A stretch of DNA of 64,000 bases, taken from assembly GCA_051453625.1 (NCBI GenBank), contig JBOZIK010000001.1, positions 132,217,737 to 132,281,736 of the forward strand, written 5' to 3'. Positions 35,301 through 49,230 of this stretch are shown piece after piece (position 1 is the first letter of the stretch; every line of letters starts with the position of its first letter). The position numbers and the translations under genes were made by a program. The notes beneath the pieces are model-generated. The model was given only the letters and a program-made list of their open reading frames with translations. It was not told where the DNA came from and searched no databases. Source of the DNA: Welwitschia mirabilis (lineage: Eukaryota > Gnetophyta > Gnetopsida > Welwitschiales).

Positions 35301-38300
35301 TAAAACACAATTCTCTTCTCAATCACAAGTATATTTGAAAATATTTATAATCTATGTGATGGAATTAATATGTGTTAATTCTAAGAGGATATGATTCAAA
35401 TATTTTAAAATATTTTTTCAAGAATTAAAGTGGTATCTCCTTTAACATAGAGGTAATTTATGTTAACATTCTTCCATTAGTAATGTTATTCAAACATGGA
35501 TGTATGTATATAGCTAAAGAGAGGAGCTTCAAAAGATTTTATAATCACTCAATTTGGTAATTCATTAGTAAGAAAAAAATTGATAGCTATAAGAGAAACG
35601 ATTTCCCCCATCCTTTTATATGCCTATAAAGCACTTATAATGATGATCTTGACATTGCAGGGACATACTAAAATAATCAATGAGCTTTATTTTCATTTTT
35701 TAATAGTTATGTTGGTTGATTTTCAAATTGATCTCTCTTTTTTATTTTAAATTATTTACACTTATTACTTGAAAGTCAGAAAGTAAGGCATGAAGGCCTT
35801 ATTTAATTTCTCTATCAATAGAAACTCTAAATTAATATAAGTACTCCTACTTGACAAGGCATTCCTCATGGACTAGTCTAGGAATTACATCTATGAAATT
35901 ATTTAAAGTACATAAAGAGTAATGAAAAGCACAATATCCTCCCACTGACTTAATGCATCAATGACACATTTGCAAATGATAACATAGAAGGAAGCTACAG
36001 TTATAATAATAGAAATATATGAAGAACAAACTAGACATCATGAAAGAAGATCTAAATAAAGAACCAATTAAAACAACTCATGTTGTTTGAAACTCTTTCT
36101 TAAAGTATGAATCAAATGAATATATATTTCTTATAAATTCCCTTAAGATATGCTAGTCTAAAACCCCTTTATGATTGAAATTATATAAATGGTTTTACTA
36201 AACTAGATGTAGATGTATGAGACTTTGAATATAATGTGGTTACTACCATCCTTAAAAAAATACCTTCTAAGTTATAATGTAACTCGCCGTTTGTTAGATT
36301 TTTGGCTTGTAATATAATTTATCATTCCTATAAAAAATTATTATAATCTAAGATAATGGTAAATTTTATAAATATTTACCTATTATAAGAAAAAAATACT
36401 ATGTATGTTATGGTAATGTAAGATAAAAAAAACCTACAAAGTTGAAAGACATAATTCTAAAGTTTTCAAAAAAAAAAAAAAAAGATGAAGGATACCATCA
36501 TAGATTTAAGTTATTTTCAGATGCTAAATGATAACTAAACTACTTTCTCTCCTTAGATATAGTTAAGGGGTTGAGCTAGTTTTATCAAACATGCATACAA
36601 ATAAATATTTCTGTCTCAATATGGATAAACAAATTAGACATTTGAAGATATTCTTTAGCAGTATGCTAGAATGACTAGATGAAATGTATATTTCCTCAAC
36701 TTACCATCACATGATTATAATTTATTATATAAATAAGACAAATAGTTGCTCATAAATAATGATTTTTAGAACTAAGAAATAAATATGATCCTAGCATTTA
36801 CATGTAAGAATTAACTTTATAAGCAAGTATAATTGATTAATTTTACACAAAAAAATATTTAATTGATTAACTTATTACAAAATTATGTCTTTATATATTT
36901 TTTTTATGTTTCATGTAATTATGAACTTTCATATAACAATTTCAGGTTTAATGTTGGTTTTTTGAAGAAATTTACAAAATGAAGTTATTATAACATAAAA
37001 CACTAGTGTTGCCATCTAGATCCACTAGTACAACTAGTATTATAAGGTAAAAGCTATTAAAACTCATAGTCTTATAACTATTTATAAAGTTCATTATTTT
37101 ACACTTATGGACTAAGTCATAGCTTGATTTAGAATAAATCTTAAACTTTAATAACCCATGATATAAGTATAAAACAACACATTGCAATGACTTGTGGTAA
37201 TAATGCATATGCTTATATTGAGGACATATGAAATGACATTTATTAGTAGTTCATTAGTAATGAAAGAACGTGTTGATACCTTTCTTACATTAGAAGATAA
37301 AGAACTCTCCCTTAACACTATATGCCAAAATTTATAACTTACTCCTTAAGTAATCACCTAATATAGCCCTCTTGAAGTAACTATCCATCAAAAAAATCAT
37401 GAAAAAGCTCTTCAAATATTTCCTCATCTATAAAAGGGCTTTAAACTTCTATTGTAATGGATCTTCTAGTTGGCAAAATCTAGTGGGAAGACTTGGAGTG
37501 CTAGGATGTCATGACATTCTAATTACCTTCCTTGGGGCATATTGTTCTAAGGTTAGTTTAGAGTTCTTTCATCTTCACCTAGATTATTAGTTATGTAAGG
37601 CATATTTTTAGTTTGAATACAAGAATTTAATTTTTATTCTTTCATTGTTAATACAAATTCATTTGGTACTAGTAATCTTTAGGTGAGACAAGTTCTTAAG
37701 TAGTTAGTTATTATTTTATTATTAATGCATATTAAATTGGTATTAGCAATCTTTAGGTGAAACTACTTTATTATTAAGTTCTCTCATTATTAAGTGATTT
37801 ATTTGAGATTACTTTTATGATTTTGTAATCATAATAATTTTATGGATTTTGTGCATAATCATTCATACTTTTCATGCTTATTAAGGGCTATGGACCCAAG
37901 GAAGTAAATAACTCATCAACACTCATGTTGTGGATGATATTATGTCTTCACATCTAAACCTTAATGAAATAATGATTTTAGTTAAGTTTTAGAAATACAA
38001 GAATCATAGGAGTAAAGGTAAAGCATTGGATGAAGTAACTAGATCTTTAGAGCATATTCATTCCCTCGAGATATCAATCAAAGATTACTTTAAAGTTTCA
38101 AATTTTATTTTTTTATTTGGTTTTTATTTATATAGCATTTTGAAAAAATGATACTAGGTTCTTATCTAGTTTATATCTTATTCAATGTACTAAAATGAAT
38201 ACAATATTTTAGTGTTTTTATTGGGGATATTAGCATTATAATTTTTAAAGAGTGTAGGATTTTTCTTCTTGTAATTGATTAGTTAGTTTTTATTTCCTAA

Positions 38301-40169
38301 TAGTGGATATTGGTTTTCTTCTAGTGATATTCAAATTGATTATTTTCTTTTTGGTTATATATTTTCATTTCTTTTTAGTAGTGATTATTAGTCATTTTTT
38401 AGTGAAAAATAAACTAGTTTTCTTTTTGATTTTTATTTAGTCTAACATTATCTCTAATATTTAATGTTGCAAGTCTAATGAATTTCTTATAGGTTAAAAC
38501 TAAAACTAAGATTGAAAGATAGAAAATATAAGTTCAACTCTTAACATTTTTTTTATACTTCTGTTGTTTTCTATAAGCATTTATACATTTTTAGTTTTAT
38601 TATATTCTTTTACTATTAAAATTTTAAAAAATGAAAAAATTTTAGTTTTATAGATTAAATGTAATATGTTGTAGTCGATTTAGTTTTGTGCTAAAATTTT
38701 TTAAGAACTTACAACATAAAATATATTGTATAAATCTAAACATGAACTCTATACTATCTTGAACTATTTCTTCCCAAATAACTAGTGTTGCCATCTTCAT
38801 GATTGGTATTACTAGCCTCTCTACTTAGAACAATTTGAAACTTCAACAAAAACCTTTTCTTACCCTTATAAACCTTTTCTGATATTCGGCTTTCTCTGAA
38901 ACATTAAAAGGTTAAGAAAATGTGAAGTTTTAGTTAATTTCATAACCTATTTTCTAAAACTTTAATATGAATTGGGAATCTAATACATTTTAAATATATT
39001 CCAATCTATAACTTTTCTATTGTTTAAATTATTAGAACCATGAATAACCCAAATAGACTATAGGAAATTTCATTTGGTCCAAGCAAACCCTAAAGAACTA
39101 CCTTTAATGCAACCTATATCATTGATAAACCTAAAATAATTTTGACACTAGATAAACCTCTTGAGAATATCTTCAACCCCATTTATATATAAATAAATTC
39201 CCTTGTAATATTGAAATTTAAAATCCATATATTCAATAACAGAATTTTAGTTTCATGCCTTCCACAACCTCCCAAAATCCTTATCCTTCATCCTCCTTTC
39301 CATATTCTCTACCATTTGATTAATACCCTTCATCTTTTTACTTCTAATAATGCCCCTCATATTTCTTTGAAAATACCTTTTAAAGATTATAAAACACACT
39401 TAAATTCATCCATTTTTTAAAAATAAATTAGATAATAAATTCTAAAGCAATTCATAGTACAAAATGCATGCTAATTTTATGTTAAACAAAAAGCTCAGTT
39501 ACAACATGCAAGGGTGAGCTATTACACGTGATACATAAAATTAGCATTGGAAATTATTTTGGAAAGGATGCTAGGTATTAGTATGTAAAGATAGTAGTGC
39601 CCATATATAGAACTTACTATCATTTATTTACCTAACAAAAAAAAAAAAAAAAAAACCCAAAGACTCCTTAATGCTTATTACATAGATAGATTATGATTTG
39701 TAATGCTCATGAGATCAGCTTCATAGCTTTGATTTAAGCTTCATACTAAGAAATCATTTGATACAACATCTTATTTTTATTTTCAAAGTCAGATAGTAAG
39801 ATTTTATTAAATGATTTCATATTTGTTTTACATGCCTTCTTAGAAGTATGCTTGGGCTTTACTGAAAAGAGCACCAATGGCATATAAATTCATTGCTTCA
39901 GCTTGAAGATTTCTTGCCGATGGTTAGTATAAGATAATAAAAAATCATATCAGGTTGAATTAATTCCCTTATTTTGATATTTTACTAGATTATGAAGCTT
40001 AACAATACTAGGTATGACATTGTATTCAAACCACCTCTTTTTTATGCATCATTATAGGATTTTCATTTTCTCATAAGGAACATAAGATTCTTGATAAACT
40101 AAAATATTAGGAAGAATATAGTCAATAAATAAGATATTGATTAATCATGTAACTAAAAAAATATGTATT
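35301..40169. other. AT-rich stretch with no recognisable gene; two A-runs
   Basis: No family could be recognised. Short ORFs (36,972-37,208 minus, 37,399-37,590 plus, 39,211-39,420 plus) have AT-driven composition and no motifs. A-runs lie at 36,468-36,483 (16 A) and 39,637-39,655 (19 A) and could be tails of retroposed sequences, but no body was recognised upstream of either. Confidence 0.45.
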
Positions 40170-40810
40170 AATCAAGTTTGAGTCAAGTGATTGGTTGATC
40201 TATATCAAGTAACCACATCTATATTACCTCATCTAGAGGAACTAAGGCCTCATATAGTTTTATTTTGGACCATATCTCTATCATAATTAATACATATGAG
40301 TGTATGAAGAGTAAATATGATTCATAGAAGTGGATAGATAAGCAAATAAAAATCTAAGATTAGATAAAATCATGAAAACACCAAAATCTGTAAGATAACA
40401 CCATATCATATCTAAATCTCTAGCTATAACTAAGTTATAGGAAACATGTAGGACATGTAACTCATTAAGATCTAATATAAGCATCTATTGGTCATTACTA
40501 TGGTGTCATAACCTCTCAAGTTTAAAAGATGGCTTAACCACACATGATCAAGTTAATCGATCTCCTAGCACTACTATCTGGGCATGTTGTCCACTAAGAA
40601 ATCACATGGCTCCTTGTTATGAAGATCATCCATGTATCATATTATCATCTGTAAATCAACTATTCAATTTCCTCCCTTATGAGGCTTGCCTCCTATTGGA
40701 CAAAACATGACCTATTAGTCATATAATTATATCTCTCATCAATCATTCATACAAATGTCTTTTTTGAAGGCTAGAACATGCCATATTTCCTCTTTTATAA
40801 TTTAATACAT
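40170..40810. repeat. Dispersed repeat, copy 2 (partner at 12,730-13,260)
   Basis: See copy 1. Matching blocks appear in the same order and orientation, with insertions and deletions between them. The middle section (about 40,500-40,680) aligns poorly. Confidence 0.5.
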
Positions 40811-43433
40811 AGTAAACATATATAAGATATACACTAAATAAATTGCCAAATCTATATGCTTAACTAACACTAAAGGTTATAAATTAATTAGAGATCTAGA
40901 TAGATGAGTATAAAAATATAATCCATGTGAAGAACAATAGTATATGCATATCCAATACTATTCCAAATATACTATCCAATGTATTATCATATAATCTCAT
41001 GAAAGTCTAGTGATTTAATAATTTATATCCTTATTCTAACCTTTAGTAATTATTCTTACCTTTGTATTTAATATTAAACTATATCATTAAATCTTATTCC
41101 TTAGACATTGTTGTGTTATTACGTGATTGTGTTTATATACATACTCTTTTTTTTTTTTTGGTTAAAAATAACTTACTTGCTATTTTACTATTTACCCTTA
41201 CCTCCTATAAATGCTATTACCTTAATATGTATTTATGTGATGCTTGTTTTCCTTTACTAAATATTTAGTGTATGTATACATGCTTATATTTGAATGGGTA
41301 GTTATGCATAACATAATAATGTATGTAGTAGTATCTATCTCAAAATGAGCATTATGGTAAAATCATTATAATCCAAATAAAAAGCTTAATATTTATTTTG
41401 CTTTTCAAAATATCTTTTCTTCTCCTTTATATTTTTATTTATTGAAATAATCTAATCCCCATTAAGTTTAATAACTTGGTTCCCATAATTATTGATACCT
41501 AGTATTTTTAAATCTTCTTCAAGTTTTGTAAGTGCCTCTTCACTACATATTATCAACCATGAACTATTCCTTTTTTTTTATGCAAAGGTGAAATTAACAA
41601 GTGTGAACTTACAACCTCTCATGTAATATCTTAAGGATTTTACCACATTACTAAGGCATAAGTCATATTGGTTTTATAACACCTATCCTCTATGTTATTC
41701 CCTTTAATTCTATTTATTAGTTCTTGGTACTGTTAAAAATTAATTAAGCAATTGATTGATTTTCAAATGGGTGAAAGTTATAATGTTAAAATTTTAAAAG
41801 TGTGAAAACTTTCATCCTTCCCTCCGTATTCTAGCATTGAGTGGATGCCATTTACTTGCCTTGCATGCAGTCTCTTTGATATCCCTCGATCCTCTCTTTT
41901 AAAAATCTTCTACTCAGTTCTCTTTATGTTTCTTCTCACTAAACACATAGGCCCTTTCTCTCTCATTCACATGTCCACTTCTATCCTGAGGACTCCTCAT
42001 CCAAATATTTACTTAAGCACATAGGTTACTGTGGAGTGGAGGCATCTGCTTGCTAGTGCTAAGGTAATGTATAAGATAATGCATAGAAATATTTCTTCTA
42101 TTTGCACCTATGTTTCTCTCTCACAACTTTGTATATAGATGTTTGCTTATGATAGCCTCCATTAGCACATAGGTCTTCTACAGGAATGGATCTTTCATAA
42201 CTTTGTCCCTTCTATTAGTATGCACTTTTGCTAAGTGATTTTATTGCACATAGTGTTATCTATCATGGTGTTTTAGCTTTAGCATCATATTTTTTAAGAA
42301 TCATGTTTTATTAAGTGTTTTGTTTTTTTGTGCAATATTACCATAGTAATGTTATGCTCTTCAGTGCATGATCCATTAATCCAGTGCTACCCCAAAGGAA
42401 CATATAGCTACTAATGCCCATGATAGGAGTGCAACATCCTTAGTGCATTATGATAGTAAGGTAAATATCATCTTCTCCAATGTTTTATATTTTTGTTTTT
42501 GTTATTTATGTGTTTTATTGTACAACATGTATGAATGTTTATTATCTACATTATAATCATTCATATTGTCATATAAGGGAAAAACATTGATGTAAGGAGA
42601 GTTCACTAAGAAGGAGATGTAGGTTGAAAATCATGCTCAAGCAGGACTCTCATACATTTTTATTCATTTTCTTAAATAACTAAAAATTTTTGGAAATGAC
42701 TTATTGTATCTCTATCCTCATTTATTTTCTATCATTATTTTCATAGATATTTTTTACTAGTGTATTTTCATTGTGTTACCACTATATTATTGCTATTATG
42801 TTCTATCTTTGTAGTTATCAAAGATGGAGGAAAACAATATATGGAATGTTTATATGCATGTTATTTTCTATTATTATTACATAATAAATAAGAGGAGGCA
42901 AATAATTTTTAGAAAATATTAATGATACTACTAACATACACATTATAAATTAAAGTTTACCCTTTCTTATTGTTAAATAGCTAGATCATTATAAACTTAT
43001 CTAGTAACCTCAATGATTCGATAATTTGAAAAAGAAGCTCATTCTTTGTTAAGATCATATTTCTATTATTATTACAAAATGGACAAGCTTGTGAATAATC
43101 CTCTTCTATGTGATAATAAAATGTTAATTTAAGTTATATTTTATATGTGCCTATCATCGTAGATGTAATATTGGAAGGTTGTCATTAAAACTTTAGTCTC
43201 CTTAATGATGTTTGTATTTGCATTTTCTTCCTATGTTTCCAGTAATTCATGGTCATAATGGATAATTTCATAATCCCAAAACTAATAACATTCTAGTTTA
43301 TCCAACTTTAGCACTATCACTGATCATGCTATAAAACCATAATTAGAAAAGTAAGCATAAAGGAAAAAATCCTTAATATGAAAAATTATACATCCTCCAT
43401 ATGCATAATAAAATCCATATAAATATATTAATA
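40811..43433. other. AT-rich stretch with no recognisable gene
   Basis: Nothing assigned. A pyrimidine-rich patch lies at about 41,860-42,000. On the minus strand near 43,080 a short reading EEDYSQACPFCNNNRNMI has a CxxC pair but no further support. Confidence 0.4.
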
Positions 43434-44597
43434 TGTTGTGGTGTGAACTTATGTAGTCCTTAAGCCTTGAGCTAATTCCTATAGATCATAAATAGTTGCA
43501 TAAAACACATGCTAGTATAATGGGAGTTAATCTAAATGTCATAATCTATTAAAGGCACTAGGTTAGAAATTACAGAATTAATTTAATAAAGTATTTATGA
43601 TATTTTTTGATTAAGTAAATGAAATAAGAACAATGCAGAAATATAAGACAAGATAAGTCCTAATGTAATACTAATGATTTAGATGCAAATGGAATGATTC
43701 TATGCACTAGATCTATTCGGTTACCAATATGCTATCATTGAGACTAGCCCTTATAACCTAGATCAATTAGGAAATAATTGCTACTTAATCTTAACTAATG
43801 CAAGCTATAAGGTATATCAAAATAAAATATAATTAAATGTAACTACTATAGTTATGGAAATGAAATATGAAACAAAATGCATGTATTGAACTAATTATAT
43901 CAACCTATTATCACATAGGCTGCCCTTATGATCTAGATCAATTATAAAGATATCTCAAAATTATAATCAATATAAAACATAAGAGAAATATACTTAATAG
44001 AAATAAATAAACCTTCTATGAATTAAGATTAAATATCCACTTACAAATTAGTATCACCTCAATGGAGGATACTTAATCCAACACCAAGAAATACTTTTTT
44101 ATGTAGCTAGGATGTACATCTTACTCTTGAATTTCTTGTTACAAGATTTTAGGTATAATAAATGATAAAATGGGAGTGAGGAAAAGGGGTAATTTATAGT
44201 TCCATATAGAATATTCTAGATACAAAAACCTAGCAACTAGAAATAAAACCCTAGTAGCCCAAATGGGGCATGTAACTCCATTACAAAGTTAATAAATTAT
44301 ATTCATTCATACATAAAATAAATAGCATCTTGACTATTGTTCAGATGATTATGGGGATAACATGCTTCTAAGCTATTCATCTAACAAAAATTAGCTTTCT
44401 AGATTATTAGACTCCTCCTTGAAATTCTAAGTATCAAAATCTACACAAAATGCCTTCAAATGTGTAAAGAATTATATGTTTTCATAATCATTTCATTGAT
44501 TCTCCATAATCATAAAAAATCCAATTAAACCTATTTAAATGTCTTATAAAAGTACTTAAAATACCCCATCAAATATATATAGTTTGACATAGCAACA
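43434..44597 (-). repeat. Outer element 3' LTR
   Basis: 1,164 bp, collinear with 60,619-61,771 throughout, for example ATTAGGAAATAATTG, GAAACAAAATGCATGTA-type and ACCCCATTACAAAG-type blocks. Followed on its right by GCCTTCACTTAGCC, whose minus-strand reading is the purine-rich segment before the 3' LTR. Confidence 0.85.
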
Positions 44598-47130
44598 TCG
44601 CCTTCACTTAGCCTTATTAGTTCTTAACAAAATAAGTGAATGAATATAAATTGCAAGCCAAATTGACTTAGATAAAATAGTAACTTAAGACACATAAATT
44701 AAGCTCTAAAATCTTATCATGTAGGATAAAATCTTGTAATAAAAAATATTGATAGATTACCTTTGTAAGATTTTCAATAGGACTATCATTTGATGTTTCA
44801 TTTAAACAACCATAAGGATGATAGGCTCAAAAAATCAAAATAAAAGTTAATTTTCTATGAACATGATTATTAAAAAAATTAGAGTACTACAATTTGTGTT
44901 AGCCCTACTTAAAATGTTTATTATATCATAAGATAAAAATTAAAGGTCATATACAAGAATCATCATAACATATAATCATGATAACCTAGAAAAATGATGA
45001 TGTGCATGAATAATTAAAATAGTAATAACTTAAAATGATGTGTATAAATCAATTAATGAGTTTTAAGTACAATCCATAAGGGGTAAATACATAAAAAATA
45101 ATCATAACATTACTCCCCTCATCCATGGTCTTCTAAATCTCTTGAATTTCACCTGTAATAAGAGCCTCCAATTGCTTTGCTATCTAGTATGTGGCCTGCT
45201 AAATAATACTCATAATGCATATCACACAAATAATATGAAGTCATAACTAGACTAGCACATCATATATATATTATGAAAGCTCAAAATAACCCTCATAACT
45301 AAAATTTTTACTTAGAAATATCTAAAAAATATGTCCTTCCCTCCACATATGAATCAATATGTCCTATACTATAATAAATAAGAAGAAAAAGATAAAAATG
45401 CAATTAACGTGCTTTGAACATGTTATCATCCATTGTGTTATCTAGATGAAATTTGTAGAATAACTATAAAAAAAAACCATATGTCATCTCTAGAGGCATA
45501 CAAATGACAAAGCAGATCATAGGCCTTTAGGAAAGATTGGTAAAAAGATAAAGTTTAGGAAATGTAAGACAATCAATAAAAGTAATAATAAGGCATCAAA
45601 AAGTCATCATGAAGTCTGATAAATAGATAAAAATCATCATAAAAATGAAGCATAGTAAAGGAGATAAAAATGGAAAGAACTCAAGGCAAGAGATATGGAT
45701 GTTAGAATAGGGAAATGATAATGTACCACATAGAAAAAAAGCAATGCTAGGAAAATCCACAAATGTGCTTAAAATAAAAAACATTCAAGATAAATAAGTG
45801 AATGTGCCAAAACTTAAAATGATGCCAAAGGAACATATGAGAAAAGTGACATAGTAAGCTAAAGGAACATCATCTAATAAAGTGCTCAAATAAAGTCAAC
45901 CCCTACAAATAATAACTACAAGTAAAATAAGATAATACAAAAACTGCTAAATGACAAAATCCTAAATATTATAATGGAAAAGTAATAAAATGACTTTGAA
46001 ATACCAAGAAAAAGGACTAAAGAAGAGAAAAATTAAAAATGGATAACTAGGACATGAAGACGGTTATTTACATATGCTAAATTCAAACCTAGTAAAACCC
46101 CTTAGCAGAAATCATAAAATTACTTAATTAATGATATATAACATTATGGCAAGGCTTCATAAAGTACCACTAGATTAGGTAATAATTATGATTATGTCAA
46201 GTAGTTTTAATGTTCTTAGTCAATAAATGATATGATTAATAGCTATGTAGAGATGGACTCACCATTCTATACTCTAAAACATACTAGTATCTTAAAAAGT
46301 AAAATGATCATATGGGAGTACTACATGTACAATAAGTCTAGGAAATAAATAACACCTCTAATGACACTAAGAACATCATTGATCTCATAGCCTCAATAAG
46401 AAAAACATGAGACATGATACATGTATACTTAAAAACTAATAATACTTATGAACTTATTAGGGATATCATTAATTCTATAACCTATATACTAAATTTGATT
46501 GACCAATTTATTATTACAATGTATATTTCTAGAAATTAGTAATATTTATGATGACACTAGGAACATCACTAATCCTGTGACTTACAAGTGATAATTATTC
46601 TCTAATGAGGCAAGTTCAACTAGTTTTAGAAGAGTAAGGATTTGTAATCTTTATCAACTAACCCCCTAGTGGAGTTCTTATAGCTATCAATACTGCCAAA
46701 GGTTCCTTCTTGGAAAACTTTACTCCAGTGTAGTAGGACATCATGTTTACCTTTTTTTTTTTTTTAATTTGGAGATAAAGTAATGAGATGATAAAATAGG
46801 GGAAGACATATCTAGATAATTCATAAATTTCATCATTGAAAGAGAATAGTTAGAGCCAAAACATATTCTTCCAAAATGAAGTTCATAGATATATGGATAT
46901 CTTATGATTGGATGAATTTAATATTATCACTGTGAAAATCCTAAGTGAAACATTACTGATCACGGTAACTTCATAAAGTAATACATAAGTCAAGTACAAT
47001 ATGATTAAGTAAAAGCATAACATTTGCCAAAGGAATTAGCTAAGGAAGAATTTAGAAAAGGTCATAAGGAAAGTTCTTCTCATTAAGGGGGCGCTTCCAA
47101 AAAAAGATATTCTATTATGTTCAAGGTTTA
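44598..47130 (-). other. Outer element 3' region after integrase, non-coding
   Basis: About 2.5 kb between integrase and the 3' LTR. Full Athila elements carry an env-like ORF here; I see none. Parts are collinear with 50,304-51,440 of the inner element (GGAGTTTTCACAACTACC there, GGAGTTCTTATAGCTATC here, each followed by a TAGTAGGACATCATG block), so it belongs to the family. It contains a three-fold degenerate direct repeat at 46,321-46,590. The purine tract for the 3' LTR is the minus reading of 44,598-44,612. Confidence 0.6.
46321..46590. repeat. Degenerate direct repeats, 90-100 bp, three copies
   Basis: Anchors GAACATCATT (46,371), GGATATCATT (46,461) and GAACATCACT (46,561), each preceded by a TGATGACACTAG-like string and followed by an ATxxCATAGCCT-like string. 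The inner element has one copy of this segment near 51,230-51,270, so the triplication is specific to the outer element or was lost in the inner one. Confidence 0.55.
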
Positions 47131-47559
47131 ATTTTCAGATGACTTATTAGTTTTTAATCTTTATCTATTAACCTTTTGAATTTCCCTAGTGTTTGAATTA
47201 GAGATTTTAACTAAGCCATTAGAATGTACTATTTTTAAAGGATAAGGTCCTAATCATTTAGAGATTAACTTGTTTCGTAAAAGATGCATTTATGTATTAT
47301 AGAAAAAAACTAATTGACTAGGCTCAAATTACTTATGAGTTAACTTTTTGTCTTGTTTAAACTTAGTCTAGGCATTATGAATAAGTTGATGATGTATGAC
47401 ATATGTATGTTTTTAATGTAAGTGATTAAGTTAGATTAATCAAGACTTAGGATTTTTATTTAAGTTTACAAGATTATGTTAAAATGTATAATGATTAAAA
47501 TTATAGTAAATGTTAATTGATAAGACACAATTTTTTTTCATACATAGGTTCATAAGGGG

Positions 47560-48260
47560 AAAACCTAGATAATTTTGCCAAGTAGTATAATAAGCCCATA
47601 GAACATCATTGAGTTTAGAAGTCTAAGTTTTATTATTGATAGAGATAATTTTCTAAAACATTTTCTTAATTCCCCTATTTGCATTCTCACATTGGCCATT
47701 GGATTAAGGGTAATAAGCATAAGTAATTTAATGTTTAATTCTGATGAATAAGAGAAGTCTCTAGAAAAGAGAATTGATAAATTGAGTTCCTTTATCACTA
47801 ATAAAGATTCTAAGAAAAATCAAAGTACTAAAAGATAATATTTTAAACAATATTGCAGATAGTTTGGACATCAAGTATCATAGCAGAAGTGGCTTCAACA
47901 CACTTGATAACATAGTTAACATGCACCAAGATTTTTTTTTTATTATGAGAACATGGTTTGATAGGGCCTATAAGTTTAATTTCCTAATAGTTAAAAAGTC
48001 CAAATTCAAGGATAGATTTAAGTATTATATCTTAAAAGAAAGTTAGGCTATCATAATGTTGATAAGCATCACACCTTCTACCAAAGTCAAAAGAAACTTT
48101 GAAAAGAAAAGGTCAATAAAAACAAAATTGAAGGATTTTCATTACAGTCTTTTGTTCACTAAAGTAATTTTCACCTGAATTATCATGGAAAAGGTTAAAG
48201 ATGTTAATATTTTTTCAATCTAACATACATTTATGCATGATTTGATCATGGTATATATGG
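47560..48260 (-). pseudogene. Outer element: integrase remnant
   Basis: Read on the minus strand: NSGENYFSEQKTVMKIL (start of the zinc-binding region), RRCDAY where CDxCQ is expected, KKKILVHVNYVIKCVEATSA (family ILVAVDYVSKWVEA; the first catalytic Asp is Asn), then after a frameshift ISDKGTQFINSLF and NGQCENANRGIKK (second Asp and Glu kept), and SKLNDVLWAYYTTWQN. These are the gypsy integrase core blocks in order. The open frame at 47,565-47,798 is an out-of-frame shadow of this domain. Confidence 0.78.
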
Positions 48261-48399
48261 TAAGGATGAAGCTCATTCCACTCATATCACCAATTCTATA
48301 GAGAAAGATTTTTGTTGATTACGGGTCCAATGCTAAGGTGTATTTAAGATAATAAGATAATTTACAATGTTAGTATATCAAGAGGTAGGATGAGTAAAA

Positions 48400-49225
48400 A
48401 ATATGATATAAACTTATTTAATAGTATAAATTTATTCATAGGGAAATAAATCATTTATTGAAAGTTTAACAAGAGAATAAGGGAGTTGAAATAAGTGATC
48501 TACAACACTGTTATGTTTTCTAACCTTATCAATGATGGTAAGATTGAATTCTTGCATAATAAGGATTCAACTAATAAGTTTAACACTAGAATATTTCTTG
48601 GTTATAAGGTAATGTATAGACATGTAATCCATATAAACATTAGTATGAAAGCCAAGAAGATAGTATCTAAGGTTATTGAAGTAAAAGTTGATGATAAGCA
48701 TTTCTTTCTCAATGGTAGTATAATTGATCTAGGTCTTAGACAAAGTTTTACTAAGGTAAGACATGACTTTAAAACCTTTTTCATATTTTAGGTTAATAAC
48801 CCCATCCATAACAATGTTGGTGGAATTGCACTTAAATTTGAAGTCCTTAGTCCAATTAGATCGTATTACAATAGCTTTAGAAGAGATTTTACCTTTAAGT
48901 ATATCAATAGCAAGTTAGCATGAGTTATCTCAATAAAACTTAATTTCTTTTTCAACTAATGAGTAAAATGGTTTATAAATCTTGGCATAGCCTTAGATAA
49001 AATGTTAATAAAAAATAGCAAAAATAAGAAAAGATCTAACTTGTTTAACATTAGTTAAAGGGTTAAGGTTTTAAATGATACCTACATTTTTAGGATTCAT
49101 TCTAATTTACCCACTAGAAATGTGATGATTTAAAATAATTCCATGGTTAATAAGGAAAAAACTTTTCTCCCAACTTAAATGTAGGATACTTACTATACAT
49201 TTATGTAAGAATGTTTTTAATCTTT
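48400..49225 (-). pseudogene. Outer element: RT end and RNase H remnant
   Basis: Continues the reverse transcriptase that is cut at 56,636 by the inner element. It starts with HLSWEKSFFLINHGIIL and NPLTNVKQVRSFLIFAIFY, the gypsy RT thumb and connection. The RNase H follows in one frame for about 170 codons with very few stops: WTKDFKFKCNSTNIVMDGVI, GFKVMSYLSKTLSKT, YTTIEKEMLI, FRYYLLGxHT-type LRYYLLGFHTNVYMD, then WILIMQEFNLTIID and VVDHL. First catalytic Asp (KCDAS in the family) is Asn here. This is the best-preserved coding tract in the outer element. Confidence 0.82.
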
Positions 49226-49230
49226 TCATG
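49226..49230. repeat. Target-site duplication TCATG, left copy
   Basis: TCATG directly left of the inner element; identical to 56,631-56,635. Removing the inner element and one TCATG joins the two RT halves in frame. Confidence 0.88.

Noticed and set aside
36468-36483. Poly(A) tail of the LINE
   Set aside because: It is over 1.1 kb past the last readable LINE motif, with unrecognised sequence between and no target-site duplication.
39211-39420. 69-codon plus-strand ORF rich in Pro and His
   Set aside because: Reads off a C-rich patch; no family motif, no neighbouring exon or splice context that I can defend.
43020-43200. Minus-strand reading with ACPFCNNNRNMI as a zinc-finger gene
   Set aside because: A single CxxC pair without the rest of a finger, and stops on both sides.
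47565-47798. 77-codon minus-strand ORF as a gene
   Set aside because: It is an out-of-frame reading of the gypsy integrase core. The shifted frame gives ISDKGTQFINSLF and NGQCENANRGIKK.
48495-48791. 98-codon plus-strand ORF as a gene
   Set aside because: It lies antisense to the RNase H remnant of the outer Athila-like element, which explains the openness.
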